Positions 10,613 to 21,843 of a stretch of 64,000 nt of DNA are shown piece by piece; position 1 is the first letter of the stretch, and the number at the start of each line of letters is the position of its first letter. The stretch lies in NCBI GenBank assembly GCA_033558025.1, contig JAUCEF010000016.1:1550001-1614000 (forward strand), given 5' to 3'. The position numbers and the translations under genes were made by a program. Origin of the DNA: Phytophthora sp. 'mugwort'. Taxonomy: Eukaryota > Oomycota > Peronosporomycetes > Peronosporales > Peronosporaceae. Under the pieces are notes generated by a model. The model worked only from the letters and a program-made list of their open reading frames with translations, was not told the DNA's origin and searched no databases.

Positions 10613-10834
10613 GAGCCGCTAGGAACGTCTGTGAGCCATCCTCGCCATTCAAGCCATCGGTACGTAGCCTCCCTGCACTTGATTTATGCCACAACGGCCC
10701 CCTCTATTCTCCATCGAATCCCACATCGGCCCATGCTCTCTTGAGTCTAGACGACGCCTAAAAGTGAAGTAACGGCTCTGTAAACTTTTTGTGTGTAGGA
10801 ATCTGGTCGGGAGAACGCCCACAGAGGTATCGCC

Positions 10835-13800
10835 ATGTTCGAGAAGGTGATTGAGTCGGTGCTGGAGGAGTATGTGAGCGAGTGGGTGGAGGGGCTCGAC
10901 TCGGAGAAGATGAAGGTGGCGCTGTTCGCCGGCAAGGTCGAATTCCGGGACTTAAAGATGCGCGGCGCGGCGCTAGACAAATTTCAGCTGCCCATGAAGA
11001 TGAAGTCGGGCAGCGTGGGCAAACTGAGCATTAAGGTGCCGTGGAAAAAGCTGACGTCGCAGGCGGTAAAGATTAAGATCGAAGATGTGTTTCTTGTTGT
11101 GGAGCCAACGGATCAGGATGAAGCGAAGAAAAATGAAGAGGACGATGACTCCTACGCGCTTCGTTCGCGCTGGGCGAAGCAGCAAGAAGTGAGGATGTTG
11201 GAGCTGCTGGAGACGGTGAAGAACGATGGTACTTCTTCAAGTGCAAGTGAGCTTGACGGTGACCCTGGAGCTGCAGACTCCGACCCAACGGCATCCTGGG
11301 GCTATCGCAAGAAGATACTGAATACGATCCTGGACAATGTCTCGTTCGAGTTCACAAACATTAATATTCGATACGAGGACTCGAAACATCTCGCGTCGTC
11401 GATTTCTCTGGCGCTTGGACTTACAATTGACTCGATTGTGATTTCGACGACAAATGCCAACGGACAAGCTGAGTTCGTGGATCGTGCCCAAGCTCGTACT
11501 GCATTTGTTCATCGACGCTTGGAGATGGTACAGGCAAGTGTCTATAGCGATCATATCGAAGTGCCCAGTACGAAGGGCGGAAAGGGCCCGTCAACTTCGG
11601 GCTCGAATATTGTGCATCCTTTCAGTACTCGAATAAACCTGGCTCGAAACCACGACGAGCGAACAGCATCGACGATCCCGAAGCTGCGGTGCTCGGCGGA
11701 GATTAGCGCTATTAGAGCGTGCTTAACCCCGGAGCAAAGCACATATTTGATTGGTATCGCAGACTTCGTGTCTGCCCACGAGATGTACTTGAAGCGCCTT
11801 CACTTCCAGCGAAAGCGGCCAACCGTTCCTGTCCGTTCGAACGGCAAAATTTGGTGGCAATACGCTCTGCATGGTGTTATGGAGTTACATCCTAGGGCAC
11901 CTTCTACTCAGAAACCAACAACTGTATCAAGTGGGACACCATTGCGTAAGTCAAGTGTTGCTAAACGGCAGTGCAATTGGAATCTTTTCGCGACGCTGTG
12001 GTTCGCTCGAAAAGAGTACATTCATTTGCATAAGAACATGCTAAGGGCCTCAAAGAAGAAGAAGTTGGATATTGAAAGTGTGATGGCAGATCGAAACCGG
12101 CTTAACGAGCTTGAGGACAGTTTGGAGGTACCAACGATTGTCTTTTTTCGGCTGTGTGCCGCACGAGAGATCGAACTCGAGGGTCAAGGCCACGATTCTC
12201 CACGAAAGCTATCGCAGTGGAAGTCGAAGTGGTCTTCTGGGCGAACGTCAAGTGGTACTTCGAATAGCGGAGCAACAACCGGGCGAGAAACTTTTCTTGA
12301 TAAGATGGAGCTCTATGTGGCAGTAAATGAGCGGATGCACAAATCCTCAGAGACTCGAACCTCGAGTTTTCACGAGGAACGGAACGTGGAGGCATTGCTT
12401 ATGGCTTTGGATTTAGTCGTGATCAGTTTTGAGGTTGTACTTGTCGAAGAGTACAAGGTCGGAGACAAGTCAGACACACGAGACTTCTTGCGGTTTGAGC
12501 TTAACGAGTTTGTCGTGACCGTGCTGCAGCGGTCAAGTTCGTCCACAGTAGCTACTCGTATCACTTCCGCCCAGATTCTTGACTTCCGCCAAACCTATGA
12601 GGCGACACCGCTGGAGAATAAAGAGCCACAAGCTCTTCTTTCCATGATTAATACGATCTCTCCTAATGGTCAAGTGGCGACGCGCAGGAGCCCGTTCATC
12701 GAATTGAATATTGAATCGTCTGAAAACAAGTTCCAACTGGATTGTGTGTTTGAGCGGTTCCGTTATATCCACAATCTGTACGCGACGTCAAAACTTCGCG
12801 CATATTTTATTTCGCGAAAGGACGAGGTTGTAGCGCCAGCTCCTGTTAAAGTGGAAGCACCTTCACCACCAAAGCTGACAAGGAAGACAGCGGCGCTTCC
12901 TGCTGAATTATTAAGAAAAAAATCGATCGAAAGTGCTTTTGGAGCTCCCAAAAACTCCAAGCAGCGCCGAACCAGCGCAAATGCACGAGCTGTTCATACT
13001 AAGGAGATCGTTTTCTCAGTCAAACTACCCGAGATTGACGTTTTCATTCATACGACGGATGCCTCAGCAGAAGTTGAAGCTCGACTAGTTGGAACACACT
13101 TCCAAAATGGAATAGCGCACAACACGTTTGAGTTATCGATAGAAGGTGCCGAAACCTACTTCCTAGAGCCGCATACAACTTCAATAAGCGCTGATGGAAA
13201 AGAGGAAGAGAGCGGCGACAATGACGCTTGTAGTCGAAAGCGTTCCACGTTAATGCAAAGGACGAGCTTGGTATTTTATGGACAAAAGCTTGTGGAGGGT
13301 TACTTGGTCCCGAAGTGGCAAATGAAGTGTACATCACCTCCCATCCAGTTTTCAATGTCCAGTAAACAATACGAGCAACTCCTGCAAGCATCAGCAGAAT
13401 GGCATGGGCCCAGTCGCGATGTCGAAGCGTTGAAGACTGGCAAAGCCGCACTGTTTGTGGCTGAAGATGAGCGCCTCAATGTTTGTATTTCTATCCCTCA
13501 AATATTAGTTGACTTTAATGGTGAAGGACCCATCCAAGAAACCCTAAGCGCAGTATCTACTGCATCAGATGACCTCACTGGATTTGAGCTGGATATCCGA
13601 GACTTAAGCGTGATGGCGAGATTTTCGTCGGCTGCCCAGGCTATTGCCGTCGACATGAGCGCGCTGTCAGTCGTGAAATGTGTCAACCACAAGTTGCCGG
13701 ACAACAGTGTAGCTTCGGACGACGTTATTTCACAAGAGTCAGAAGTTGTAAAATCGGCCATTCCGACACCATTATCAACGACTGCAGAGACAGTTGAACC

Positions 13801-16800
13801 AGTATACGATTTATCTACGGGGTATCGCACTAGAAAGCTGCTCGATCTACGCGGGAAAACGAGTATAATGATATCTAGTGCTGGACCACTTATTGGCGAA
13901 GTCAACATCGAACACGCCGCTGCATACTGGGATCACGAGTTGCTTGTAGCGCTTGTTCGATATCACTCGAAGTCTATGACCGGCGATCAAGACGACTATG
14001 TACCATCACCGAGTTCTGCTGAGAGTGTAACGGCATCGGAAAGCATTGTGCTTGAGCCGGTCGCTCGTTTTGCGTTCAAAATTCGAGTCCGTCGGTGGTT
14101 TGCATTATTCACGCCGAAATCATGTTGGCAGAAGAAAATTGCGTTTGCACTTCGTGGAACAGACCTCCACGGTGATATTTCAACGCTTGAGACTGAGTAC
14201 ACGTGTGCTAAGCTGAATAGCCTAGGCGATATTCAGCTGACGTCATCTCGTCTGAATCAACTCCAGCCTGAAAATCATACTGGAAACGACGAAGCTCTAA
14301 GGTCAGTTCGCTCAGAAGAGATATATACACTTCTTAATGCGCAGGCTCCCGTTAGGGTTACACTGGAGTCTGCTGGGTTTGGATCGTTGCGTCACCGCGG
14401 AGGTGCTGGGGCTTATTACGGTGTCGAAGGCGGGGAAGTACAAGTGAACTATTTGCACTCGTACTGGTCTCCATTCCTGGAACATTTAACAGAGGAGATC
14501 GCAGGTTTTTCGCGATGGACGGACTTAATCAGGATGCCAGCTGAACTGGAAAAGCTTAATGAACGATCAAGTCTTGAGTTGGAGATAACGCATGTGAACT
14601 TGATCTTTCCCACTTGCGAGAGTGAGAGTAAGCATGAAACGTCAGCGGACCATTTTGAGCTCGATATTCAAAGCATTTCATCAGCGTCGCGAGCCTACCC
14701 GGATGACATGACGCAGGAACAACTCGGTGTCCAGGTCAGGAGTGTGCAGATACTCGCAGCGATGGCCGAACCCAAGAGACCGAACCAAGTCGTCACGGAT
14801 GAAGAATCCAAGACAGATGAGGAGACGGTTAAGAACGAAGCTCCTGTGCGTCGCTACTCGCTTGGGACGTTTAATGATGTATTCATCGAATACGTGGCCA
14901 TTCCATCTATACCAAATGACAAAGAAAACGCCAAACACGATAAAGCATCTGAACCAAGATCTTCCGTGCTAGATATCACGACCGTTTTAGAGGAAATGGA
15001 GCAAACGTGTAGTCACGCCAAAGTGCGTTTGTGGTCACGGAGCAATTGGGCTAGCTGTATGGTTGCAAAATCACTCGATGACGAGGAAATAATTCCGAAA
15101 AGTACTCCAACCCAAGAAGAATGTTTCACCGTTGGTACAACGACCTTGGCTTTCAATCCCTATCAACTAGAGCTTCTGTCGCGCGTCCTGGACAATAATT
15201 TATCGATCATCGCACACCCTACAATGTCAAATTTGAGCAACGCCGATGAATTGAAAGTGATGGACATGGAATTTGACCTCGGAGATCTGGCTCTGGACTT
15301 GCTTGATCCGCTCGATTCATCAATCGACAGCTTCGATTCCGACCAACCTTCCAGTGGCACAACAATAGCTCGAATTTGCCTTGAGCAATTTCAGGTGGCG
15401 CTAGAAGAATTTGCATCTCTCCGGTCTCAAGTGCGTGCGTCCGCTTGTAAGGGAGCATTGTGGAGAGTTGACTACAGTGAAGATGAAACCCCGGACGATG
15501 TTGGAAACGACATTCAGCAGAAGCTTGAAGTACGCACACTATGTGGCAGTGTATTCTCTTCATCTGCAGATGAATATACGAAGCAAGGCATTGACATCGT
15601 CTTGGATCGGCGTGCTCCTTTGCCGGTTATCGATATTCCTCCCAAAGAGATCCGCATCCACTTGGACATCTGTGAACTCCTTCCCGTAATCGTCGAGTTT
15701 GGGCAAAGGCTTCGATACTTTGCCTCCATCGAATCTGAGCTGTCGGAGCAAATTGAACGCGCTGAGACCTCGTTGGACGTGTCCATTACGACTGGTTTTG
15801 TCTACTATCTGGCTGCAGAATGCGTTCTTAACCATATTGATGAGTATGGGAGTGAAGATGACGAGTTTCGACGACTAAACCCTGATGACACAACCTTAAA
15901 AATGGTTGCAAGTGGATGTATCGTTGGACGGTACCATAGTGACGATCCCGAGAATTCTCGAACTCAGGTTTATGGTCGAAATATGTCCGTGAGAGTGAGC
16001 TCACAATGGCCACCAAAACCTACAACTTTGACCACACCGACTCCAGCTATCTCTCCATCTGAGTCGACAGACTCACCGACACAAAATACCGGGTCTGATG
16101 GAGCTTTAGGAGTGCAGCCAAGATATGAGCGTACCGTTTGTGACGACTTCACCATGGATGTCGAATTGGTCACTGCAGAAGATGCTGAAGCAACTATGGC
16201 TGTGACACTCACACATTTCCATGCTGTCGTCTGTACGGTTGATCTATTTCTTTTTACTCAAGCAAAAAACGTGCTGGAAACCGATGATGATGGTAGTGAC
16301 GGCAATGCTAAGAAAGTAAAATCCAGAGAGGCTGGAAACTCTGAAGAAGAAGGCGGTTCTGGAAAACCTGTCGAATCCCAGCAGAGATCTTTGGCGCCAC
16401 CAGAGATTGAATTCCGCGAGGATAGTATTAGTATGGTTCAGTTGCTAGTGGAAGATATCAGTATCACGCTTCTTCGACAAAGCGGACCACATTTGTCCCC
16501 GATTGCACGCATTTATACCTTCCGCGCGATGTGCAAGGTAACGTATGAGGTTGGAGAAAAAAATGATGGAGTCGTCCCAACCTTGACAGACGTAGCCGTG
16601 GAATTTCCTGACGAAAGTTTGAATGAGCCAAATGCTGACGATGGAGTCAGCATTTGGGGGTTCAATACAGCTCTAGGGTCATGGGAACCAATCGTGGAGC
16701 CGTGGATGTTCGACCTCAAGGGATCCTTAACTCGCGATGAAACAGGAGAAGTGACGGCAAACCTTGATTTTACTGGAAAGGAAGGGCACCCGCTCAGTGT

Positions 16801-19800
16801 CAACATGTCCCCGGCCATGATCGATTCTCTTTGTCTGACGGTAAAAGCGTATGCTGGTGCCTTAAGCAGTGCACAACCGCCGTACGTTTCACCAACTAAC
16901 GTTATTTCATCCGATTGCTACTTAATAAACGATACCGGGGCACCGATTACCTACTGGGTCACACACGATATTGGAAATGCGTCACGAGGGTTCACTTATG
17001 CATCTCGACGGAAACCTAAACGTGAAATGCTCACAAACCGAGCCAAAGTCCCACTCGAGCTGCTAACGTCAATTTCTCCATCCTTGCGTGCTGAACAAAC
17101 GGTTTCGTTCTGCTGGGATGGCAACGAGTGGCATCCGCTGACAGACATTCCGATTCGCAACACGGGAAAGTACATTTATGGAGTTCGGCCTCGATGTATC
17201 GGTGGTGAAAGTGAACAAGACAGCAAGAAGAAAGAGAACGCACAGGTTTCGGACGATCTGACTTCAAACATACCACGGCCACAGCTATTGTATATTCTTC
17301 TTGACGTATCCGCTGCGTCTGGCTACCGGACATTCACGATATCGTCCTTGGTTCGCCTGTTCAACGAAACGAGTATTACGGTCGATTGTGGTGTACTCGA
17401 AGCCGATGGGAAAACCATCACTGAGATTGGTACGATCGAGCCTAAAGGCGCGTGCAGCGTTCCATTCCGCTTTGTCCAGCAGATATGGTCTGTTCGAGTA
17501 TTCATGAAGCCACACCTTAATCAATCGCCTACCGAGCTGAGGAGACCTGGCAATTCAAAACTTGCGGCAGAACCTCCGTCGGTTGACAGAGAGCACCGAT
17601 GGAGCAATGAGCTGTTTATCAGTGAAAGAGAAAGTTGCACGCTGCATACCGCGTCATGTTCGCTCGTTCTCGACGACTATGCGTGCAAGTGCCAGAAGAT
17701 GATCGACGGAACGGTGCTATTTCACCCGAGCCAAATCTGTAAGGCCAACGGAAGTTACTTTCATGCTCGCAGCCGCATCTTCACTTCTTCCAATGCTAGT
17801 AGCCTCCAGTACGCCCAGATGAAGCTGACGTCGCCACTGACACTTGTTAACAACTGCGGAGTGCCAATAATCGCTGTGCTGTTCACGTTTAAAAAGGTTC
17901 GACGGACTGCTGGAGCCTCTCCTGATCGTGAAGATGCTCATCTGGTATCTTCTCAGATAATACCCCCACGAGGACGAGTGGATACTCTGTCGTCTGCTCT
18001 CCAAGACGAGACGTATTGCTCAATTTCTATGACAGGCTCGAGTTGGAGTCGACTTTTTCGAGTTCCGAGTGTGTTGGACTCGCCCGAAGATACAGTAAAG
18101 ACTGGGACGACTGCTGCTGCTGCCTTAAAGGCGATCTCATCAATCCCGTTGAAGCCGGGAGCAGATGACAGAAATGTGGTTTTATCTCTTATGGATTTTC
18201 AGTCACGGACGGCGACTTTGAATGTATCATTTGACAGCAAGGGCCGTGAACGGAACGTAGGACACTTCATGATCGTGCAGCCACGGTTTCTACTACGAAA
18301 CGCTACATCGCTTCCTCTTGTTTTCTCACCTCAAGTGAAGTTAATCGAGAAAATTCCCGGTTCAAAATCGATGATGGCGCGGTTCGCCACGTCTCCGTTC
18401 TCTCCATCCAGAAAGAAACAAACTGAAGAATGTTGCAAGTCAGCTGAGATGGAAGCTATTCATGCTAAGCTTAACGCTCTTCAAGGTCAAAAGGTGTCAG
18501 AGGATGATATAGATGAGGATGAACTGCAAGCGCACTATTACTCTGAGGTCAGTGCAATAATGGTACAACTGGAAGGGAATACACAACAGTCATCTAGTGC
18601 ACAGGACATCAGTCTCGAGGTTGGCGCCAACACTTCTCTCCGTGTCTACAATGAGGCCTCTAAGTGTTATCACGATCTCGTTGCCCTGTTCAAGCAAGTA
18701 AGTGGGTCAAACTCAATGGAGGTGACGTTCGTCGAGCGGTATTTGCTTCTGAACCAAACGGATCACGTGCTTTTAGCTTCGGCAGTGTCCGACATTGCAG
18801 CTGCTAAGAAGGGCCCCGGAGATGACAAGAAAGTAATGACTGCACCGCCACGTTCCACCTCCGAGTTTAGTTGGTGGGCACATTCCTCCATACCCTCCGA
18901 CACGTGCATTCGATTGAAAGTTCGAAGTCCAAGTGGTGGCGACGCCAGGCAATCCGGAGACTACCACTGGAGCGGCAAATTCTCGTTGCACGACGTCAGT
19001 GAGACAGCTTTGAAAATCAGTACTCCAGACGCCGCACGAATTTGCGTCTTACGCGTCCAAGTTCGAGTAGAAGCAACCGTGCAAGTCTGCGTTGTCGTGA
19101 CCAGTGAAGATGTTGCAGAATTCCCGCTATACCGAATCATCAACTCGTGTGTACGTGAAACGATTTGGTTTAAGCAGATCTTTGATGGCGTCAAGAAGGA
19201 CGCATCGGCTTTTCAACGTGGAGTGATGCAGAGCTTGGCACCTGGTGAAAATGTGTGTTTTGGATGGGATGAAGCATTCTTCTTAGGCACTCCAAATCGT
19301 GAGATCAGTGTCTGGTATGCACCGAAGGACGGAACGACATCGTCCGATTACCACAGCTCCATCTTGTTAGATCAGCCTGGTGAATCGCAGCAAGTCGAGA
19401 TCCCCTCCAAATCTTCACTTCCAAAGGCACCGAGCCGAGTGTATGTGCGTTGGCACCTACAGGGACTAACCAAAACGATGGTGGCACAAGATGTGCCTCT
19501 TAACCGGAAAGAAAGAGCAGGAAAACAGACTCGAGAGTTGGTAGCAGCACATGGAGAAGCCGTGAGATCCACAACACCGGGCTTCACATCGGAAGTTGTA
19601 GCTCACTTCCGCCTGCCACACTTCGGAATTTCACTTATGACCAGTACACCTGATGAACTTCTCCTATTCTCCGGTCAGGATGTCGATATCGCGTACGCCA
19701 ACATCAACAACGATCATGATCAGTGTGAAGTCAAAATTGGGTGTTTCCAGCTCGACAACCAGCTCAGTGATGCAATTTATCCTGTCGTCATCGCACCAAT

Positions 19801-21625
19801 CTTGAAAAAAGGCAGTGGGTGTGCTGGATTCCGAGACGACGCAGCAGCATCACCCGACAAGCAGAAAAGTGCCGAAGTCCGATCTGCTCACGGAACTGAG
19901 CCATCGTCAAGTGGAGACGAGGGTGAGAACGGAGATAAACACGATTCGAAATCTGGCTCAAGAACACCAGCTATCCGGCCTCATTTTTTTCACTTGTCGA
20001 TTCTCAGACTGAGCTACGATGACAACATGGACTACATTAAGTACTTCTCAGCTATGATGCAACCCGCTCGAATCCAGATTGATGAAGCTTTCTTGCTTGC
20101 ACTTGCTTCATTTGTTAGTGATTGCTCAGCGGCTTTGGACAGGAATTATCCACCCGAGCGCTGGCGTCTTACCAGTGAGACATTAAAGGTGCAGTCCAAG
20201 CCATCTGACAAGAGGTTTACGGCTAATTCGGAACGCAGGATTTACATTGAAACACTGCAGCTTCACCCCGTCAAGGTCCAGCTGAGTGTCACGATTCTAA
20301 ACCACTACGGGGAGACCGAAGAGTCCGCGACAGGGCTGGCCTCGCTGGTTAAACTCCCGCTTGCAGTCACGAAAGCTCTGCTGAGCTCAACATTTTCCCA
20401 GATCGACAGTGCTACCTTGTACTTGAATGCGCTCCACCTCAATCACGCGTTTGCATCGGGTGTATTCTTGATGTCGACGGTGCAGCAGCACTACATGTTG
20501 CAAGGAATGCGTCAAATCTACTCGCTGATCGGTGCCGCAGACATTCTGGGGAATCCTGTGGGTCTGGTAACTAACCTCGGCGTGGGTGTGAAGGATTTCT
20601 TCTACGAACCTGCTGCGGGACTTGTCACCTCACCGCAAGAGTTTGTCCTAGGCCTCTCGCGTGGAACAACCAGTCTTTTCACACACTCGCTGTACGGTGC
20701 TTTCAATGCTGCCAGTAAAGTCACGGGTACTTTGTCGGAGGGTATCGCAACCTTGTCACTCGATCGTAAATATCTGGCAGAGCGCCGGGCTCAAGGACCT
20801 CGGAAGCAAGTGGCCACGCATATTGGTACGGGTCTCATTCACGGTACGAAACAGCTTGGTAAGGGCATTTTTGCCGGCGTCACGGGCGTCATTACGGCTC
20901 CAGCTCAAGGGGCCATTCACGGCGGTCTTCCGGGCTTTTTCGAGGGAGTTGGAAAAGGTCTAATTGGTGTAGCGGTCAAACCTGCAGCTGGCATACTCGA
21001 CCTGGCAGCCACAACAGCAGCAGGTATCACTGCAACAACCTCAGCACTAGATCGTCGCACTGGGCTAGGCAAAGAGGTTTATCGACGACGAGAGCCTCGA
21101 CTCCTCCGGGTGACGAGTGATCAGCGAATTCGCGTGTACACTCCCGCAGACGCATTGGTATCCCGGTTGTTGCTGACCTTGCCGATGAAATTCAAGCTGC
21201 AACTTCCCAACGAGCTGTACGATACGCACATCTTCCTGCCTCTGGCTCGGATTTTGGTGGCTACGTCATTGCGTCTTCTCCTGCTTGAGTTCGCTTCGGA
21301 GGGAGCTCTTGCAACGCTGACAACGGCCATCATGTCATCGACGTCGATTCCACCGCCACTCGTACTCTGGAGTCATCCCTTGTCGAAGCTGGTGGGCGCT
21401 CAGCGCACGCCGACGGGTATTGCCGTGCACATAGGCTCCAGTGCTTTTGATGCCGAACTCATGGGCTCACATTCAGCCGAAAAAGCGAATGGTGAAGTTG
21501 CAACGTCGATGCTCTCGGAGATGGAGGAGTTGGGGAGCGCAGGTACTGATCGTGTGCAAGCATTTCTGACAGACCTGGTCGTCCGGCACCAGCGAACCAC
21601 AGCTACGAGCTACGGCACTGAGTAA
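10835..21625 (+). CDS. VPS13: VPS13-family bridge-like lipid-transfer protein
   Basis: One uninterrupted 10.8-kb exon, 3596 aa, close to the usual length of VPS13 proteins. The N-terminal Chorein domain (about 2-110) starts MFEKVIESVLEEYVSEWVEG and caps a hydrophobic groove. Long beta-rich repeats (about 130-2000) would form the lipid channel. A VPS13 adaptor-binding (SHR-BD) region starts near residue 2023 (SSDCYLINDTGAPITYW) and runs to about 2700. The VPS13_C/ATG2_C-like segment at about 3130-3420 has the Gly-rich amphipathic helices LVTNLGVGVKDFFYEPAAG and GIFAGVTGVITAPAQGAIHG. The final 150 residues fit the PH-like end. Such proteins move bulk phospholipid between membranes at ER contact sites. 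Acidic/Ser linkers (for example 140-155, 3010-3060) are predicted loops. The ATG is set by the Chorein domain. Confidence 0.95.
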   Translation: MFEKVIESVLEEYVSEWVEGLDSEKMKVALFAGKVEFRDLKMRGAALDKFQLPMKMKSGSVGKLSIKVPWKKLTSQAVKIKIEDVFLVVEPTDQDEAKKNEEDDDSYALRSRWAKQQEVRMLELLETVKNDGTSSSASELDGDPGAADSDPTASWGYRKKILNTILDNVSFEFTNINIRYEDSKHLASSISLALGLTIDSIVISTTNANGQAEFVDRAQARTAFVHRRLEMVQASVYSDHIEVPSTKGGKGPSTSGSNIVHPFSTRINLARNHDERTASTIPKLRCSAEISAIRACLTPEQSTYLIGIADFVSAHEMYLKRLHFQRKRPTVPVRSNGKIWWQYALHGVMELHPRAPSTQKPTTVSSGTPLRKSSVAKRQCNWNLFATLWFARKEYIHLHKNMLRASKKKKLDIESVMADRNRLNELEDSLEVPTIVFFRLCAAREIELEGQGHDSPRKLSQWKSKWSSGRTSSGTSNSGATTGRETFLDKMELYVAVNERMHKSSETRTSSFHEERNVEALLMALDLVVISFEVVLVEEYKVGDKSDTRDFLRFELNEFVVTVLQRSSSSTVATRITSAQILDFRQTYEATPLENKEPQALLSMINTISPNGQVATRRSPFIELNIESSENKFQLDCVFERFRYIHNLYATSKLRAYFISRKDEVVAPAPVKVEAPSPPKLTRKTAALPAELLRKKSIESAFGAPKNSKQRRTSANARAVHTKEIVFSVKLPEIDVFIHTTDASAEVEARLVGTHFQNGIAHNTFELSIEGAETYFLEPHTTSISADGKEEESGDNDACSRKRSTLMQRTSLVFYGQKLVEGYLVPKWQMKCTSPPIQFSMSSKQYEQLLQASAEWHGPSRDVEALKTGKAALFVAEDERLNVCISIPQILVDFNGEGPIQETLSAVSTASDDLTGFELDIRDLSVMARFSSAAQAIAVDMSALSVVKCVNHKLPDNSVASDDVISQESEVVKSAIPTPLSTTAETVEPVYDLSTGYRTRKLLDLRGKTSIMISSAGPLIGEVNIEHAAAYWDHELLVALVRYHSKSMTGDQDDYVPSPSSAESVTASESIVLEPVARFAFKIRVRRWFALFTPKSCWQKKIAFALRGTDLHGDISTLETEYTCAKLNSLGDIQLTSSRLNQLQPENHTGNDEALRSVRSEEIYTLLNAQAPVRVTLESAGFGSLRHRGGAGAYYGVEGGEVQVNYLHSYWSPFLEHLTEEIAGFSRWTDLIRMPAELEKLNERSSLELEITHVNLIFPTCESESKHETSADHFELDIQSISSASRAYPDDMTQEQLGVQVRSVQILAAMAEPKRPNQVVTDEESKTDEETVKNEAPVRRYSLGTFNDVFIEYVAIPSIPNDKENAKHDKASEPRSSVLDITTVLEEMEQTCSHAKVRLWSRSNWASCMVAKSLDDEEIIPKSTPTQEECFTVGTTTLAFNPYQLELLSRVLDNNLSIIAHPTMSNLSNADELKVMDMEFDLGDLALDLLDPLDSSIDSFDSDQPSSGTTIARICLEQFQVALEEFASLRSQVRASACKGALWRVDYSEDETPDDVGNDIQQKLEVRTLCGSVFSSSADEYTKQGIDIVLDRRAPLPVIDIPPKEIRIHLDICELLPVIVEFGQRLRYFASIESELSEQIERAETSLDVSITTGFVYYLAAECVLNHIDEYGSEDDEFRRLNPDDTTLKMVASGCIVGRYHSDDPENSRTQVYGRNMSVRVSSQWPPKPTTLTTPTPAISPSESTDSPTQNTGSDGALGVQPRYERTVCDDFTMDVELVTAEDAEATMAVTLTHFHAVVCTVDLFLFTQAKNVLETDDDGSDGNAKKVKSREAGNSEEEGGSGKPVESQQRSLAPPEIEFREDSISMVQLLVEDISITLLRQSGPHLSPIARIYTFRAMCKVTYEVGEKNDGVVPTLTDVAVEFPDESLNEPNADDGVSIWGFNTALGSWEPIVEPWMFDLKGSLTRDETGEVTANLDFTGKEGHPLSVNMSPAMIDSLCLTVKAYAGALSSAQPPYVSPTNVISSDCYLINDTGAPITYWVTHDIGNASRGFTYASRRKPKREMLTNRAKVPLELLTSISPSLRAEQTVSFCWDGNEWHPLTDIPIRNTGKYIYGVRPRCIGGESEQDSKKKENAQVSDDLTSNIPRPQLLYILLDVSAASGYRTFTISSLVRLFNETSITVDCGVLEADGKTITEIGTIEPKGACSVPFRFVQQIWSVRVFMKPHLNQSPTELRRPGNSKLAAEPPSVDREHRWSNELFISERESCTLHTASCSLVLDDYACKCQKMIDGTVLFHPSQICKANGSYFHARSRIFTSSNASSLQYAQMKLTSPLTLVNNCGVPIIAVLFTFKKVRRTAGASPDREDAHLVSSQIIPPRGRVDTLSSALQDETYCSISMTGSSWSRLFRVPSVLDSPEDTVKTGTTAAAALKAISSIPLKPGADDRNVVLSLMDFQSRTATLNVSFDSKGRERNVGHFMIVQPRFLLRNATSLPLVFSPQVKLIEKIPGSKSMMARFATSPFSPSRKKQTEECCKSAEMEAIHAKLNALQGQKVSEDDIDEDELQAHYYSEVSAIMVQLEGNTQQSSSAQDISLEVGANTSLRVYNEASKCYHDLVALFKQVSGSNSMEVTFVERYLLLNQTDHVLLASAVSDIAAAKKGPGDDKKVMTAPPRSTSEFSWWAHSSIPSDTCIRLKVRSPSGGDARQSGDYHWSGKFSLHDVSETALKISTPDAARICVLRVQVRVEATVQVCVVVTSEDVAEFPLYRIINSCVRETIWFKQIFDGVKKDASAFQRGVMQSLAPGENVCFGWDEAFFLGTPNREISVWYAPKDGTTSSDYHSSILLDQPGESQQVEIPSKSSLPKAPSRVYVRWHLQGLTKTMVAQDVPLNRKERAGKQTRELVAAHGEAVRSTTPGFTSEVVAHFRLPHFGISLMTSTPDELLLFSGQDVDIAYANINNDHDQCEVKIGCFQLDNQLSDAIYPVVIAPILKKGSGCAGFRDDAAASPDKQKSAEVRSAHGTEPSSSGDEGENGDKHDSKSGSRTPAIRPHFFHLSILRLSYDDNMDYIKYFSAMMQPARIQIDEAFLLALASFVSDCSAALDRNYPPERWRLTSETLKVQSKPSDKRFTANSERRIYIETLQLHPVKVQLSVTILNHYGETEESATGLASLVKLPLAVTKALLSSTFSQIDSATLYLNALHLNHAFASGVFLMSTVQQHYMLQGMRQIYSLIGAADILGNPVGLVTNLGVGVKDFFYEPAAGLVTSPQEFVLGLSRGTTSLFTHSLYGAFNAASKVTGTLSEGIATLSLDRKYLAERRAQGPRKQVATHIGTGLIHGTKQLGKGIFAGVTGVITAPAQGAIHGGLPGFFEGVGKGLIGVAVKPAAGILDLAATTAAGITATTSALDRRTGLGKEVYRRREPRLLRVTSDQRIRVYTPADALVSRLLLTLPMKFKLQLPNELYDTHIFLPLARILVATSLRLLLLEFASEGALATLTTAIMSSTSIPPPLVLWSHPLSKLVGAQRTPTGIAVHIGSSAFDAELMGSHSAEKANGEVATSMLSEMEELGSAGTDRVQAFLTDLVVRHQRTTATSYGTE

Positions 21626-21843
21626 CTAGTTTAAAAAAAATAGATGAATATATGATCTCACGGACATTCTTGATAAAACTGCAGGCAAACTTATCGTGAG
21701 AATCGTTGCATAGCGCTGGCGTTGTGTAGTTAATGGACTGTATTGACAAATACATACGAAAGAGAAGGAGCCACGCGAGTCCAGTGGAATCAAGAAATTT
21801 ACGACGATAAGGCAGCTTGTGCGGTCAAGCAGGGTCAAAGTCT

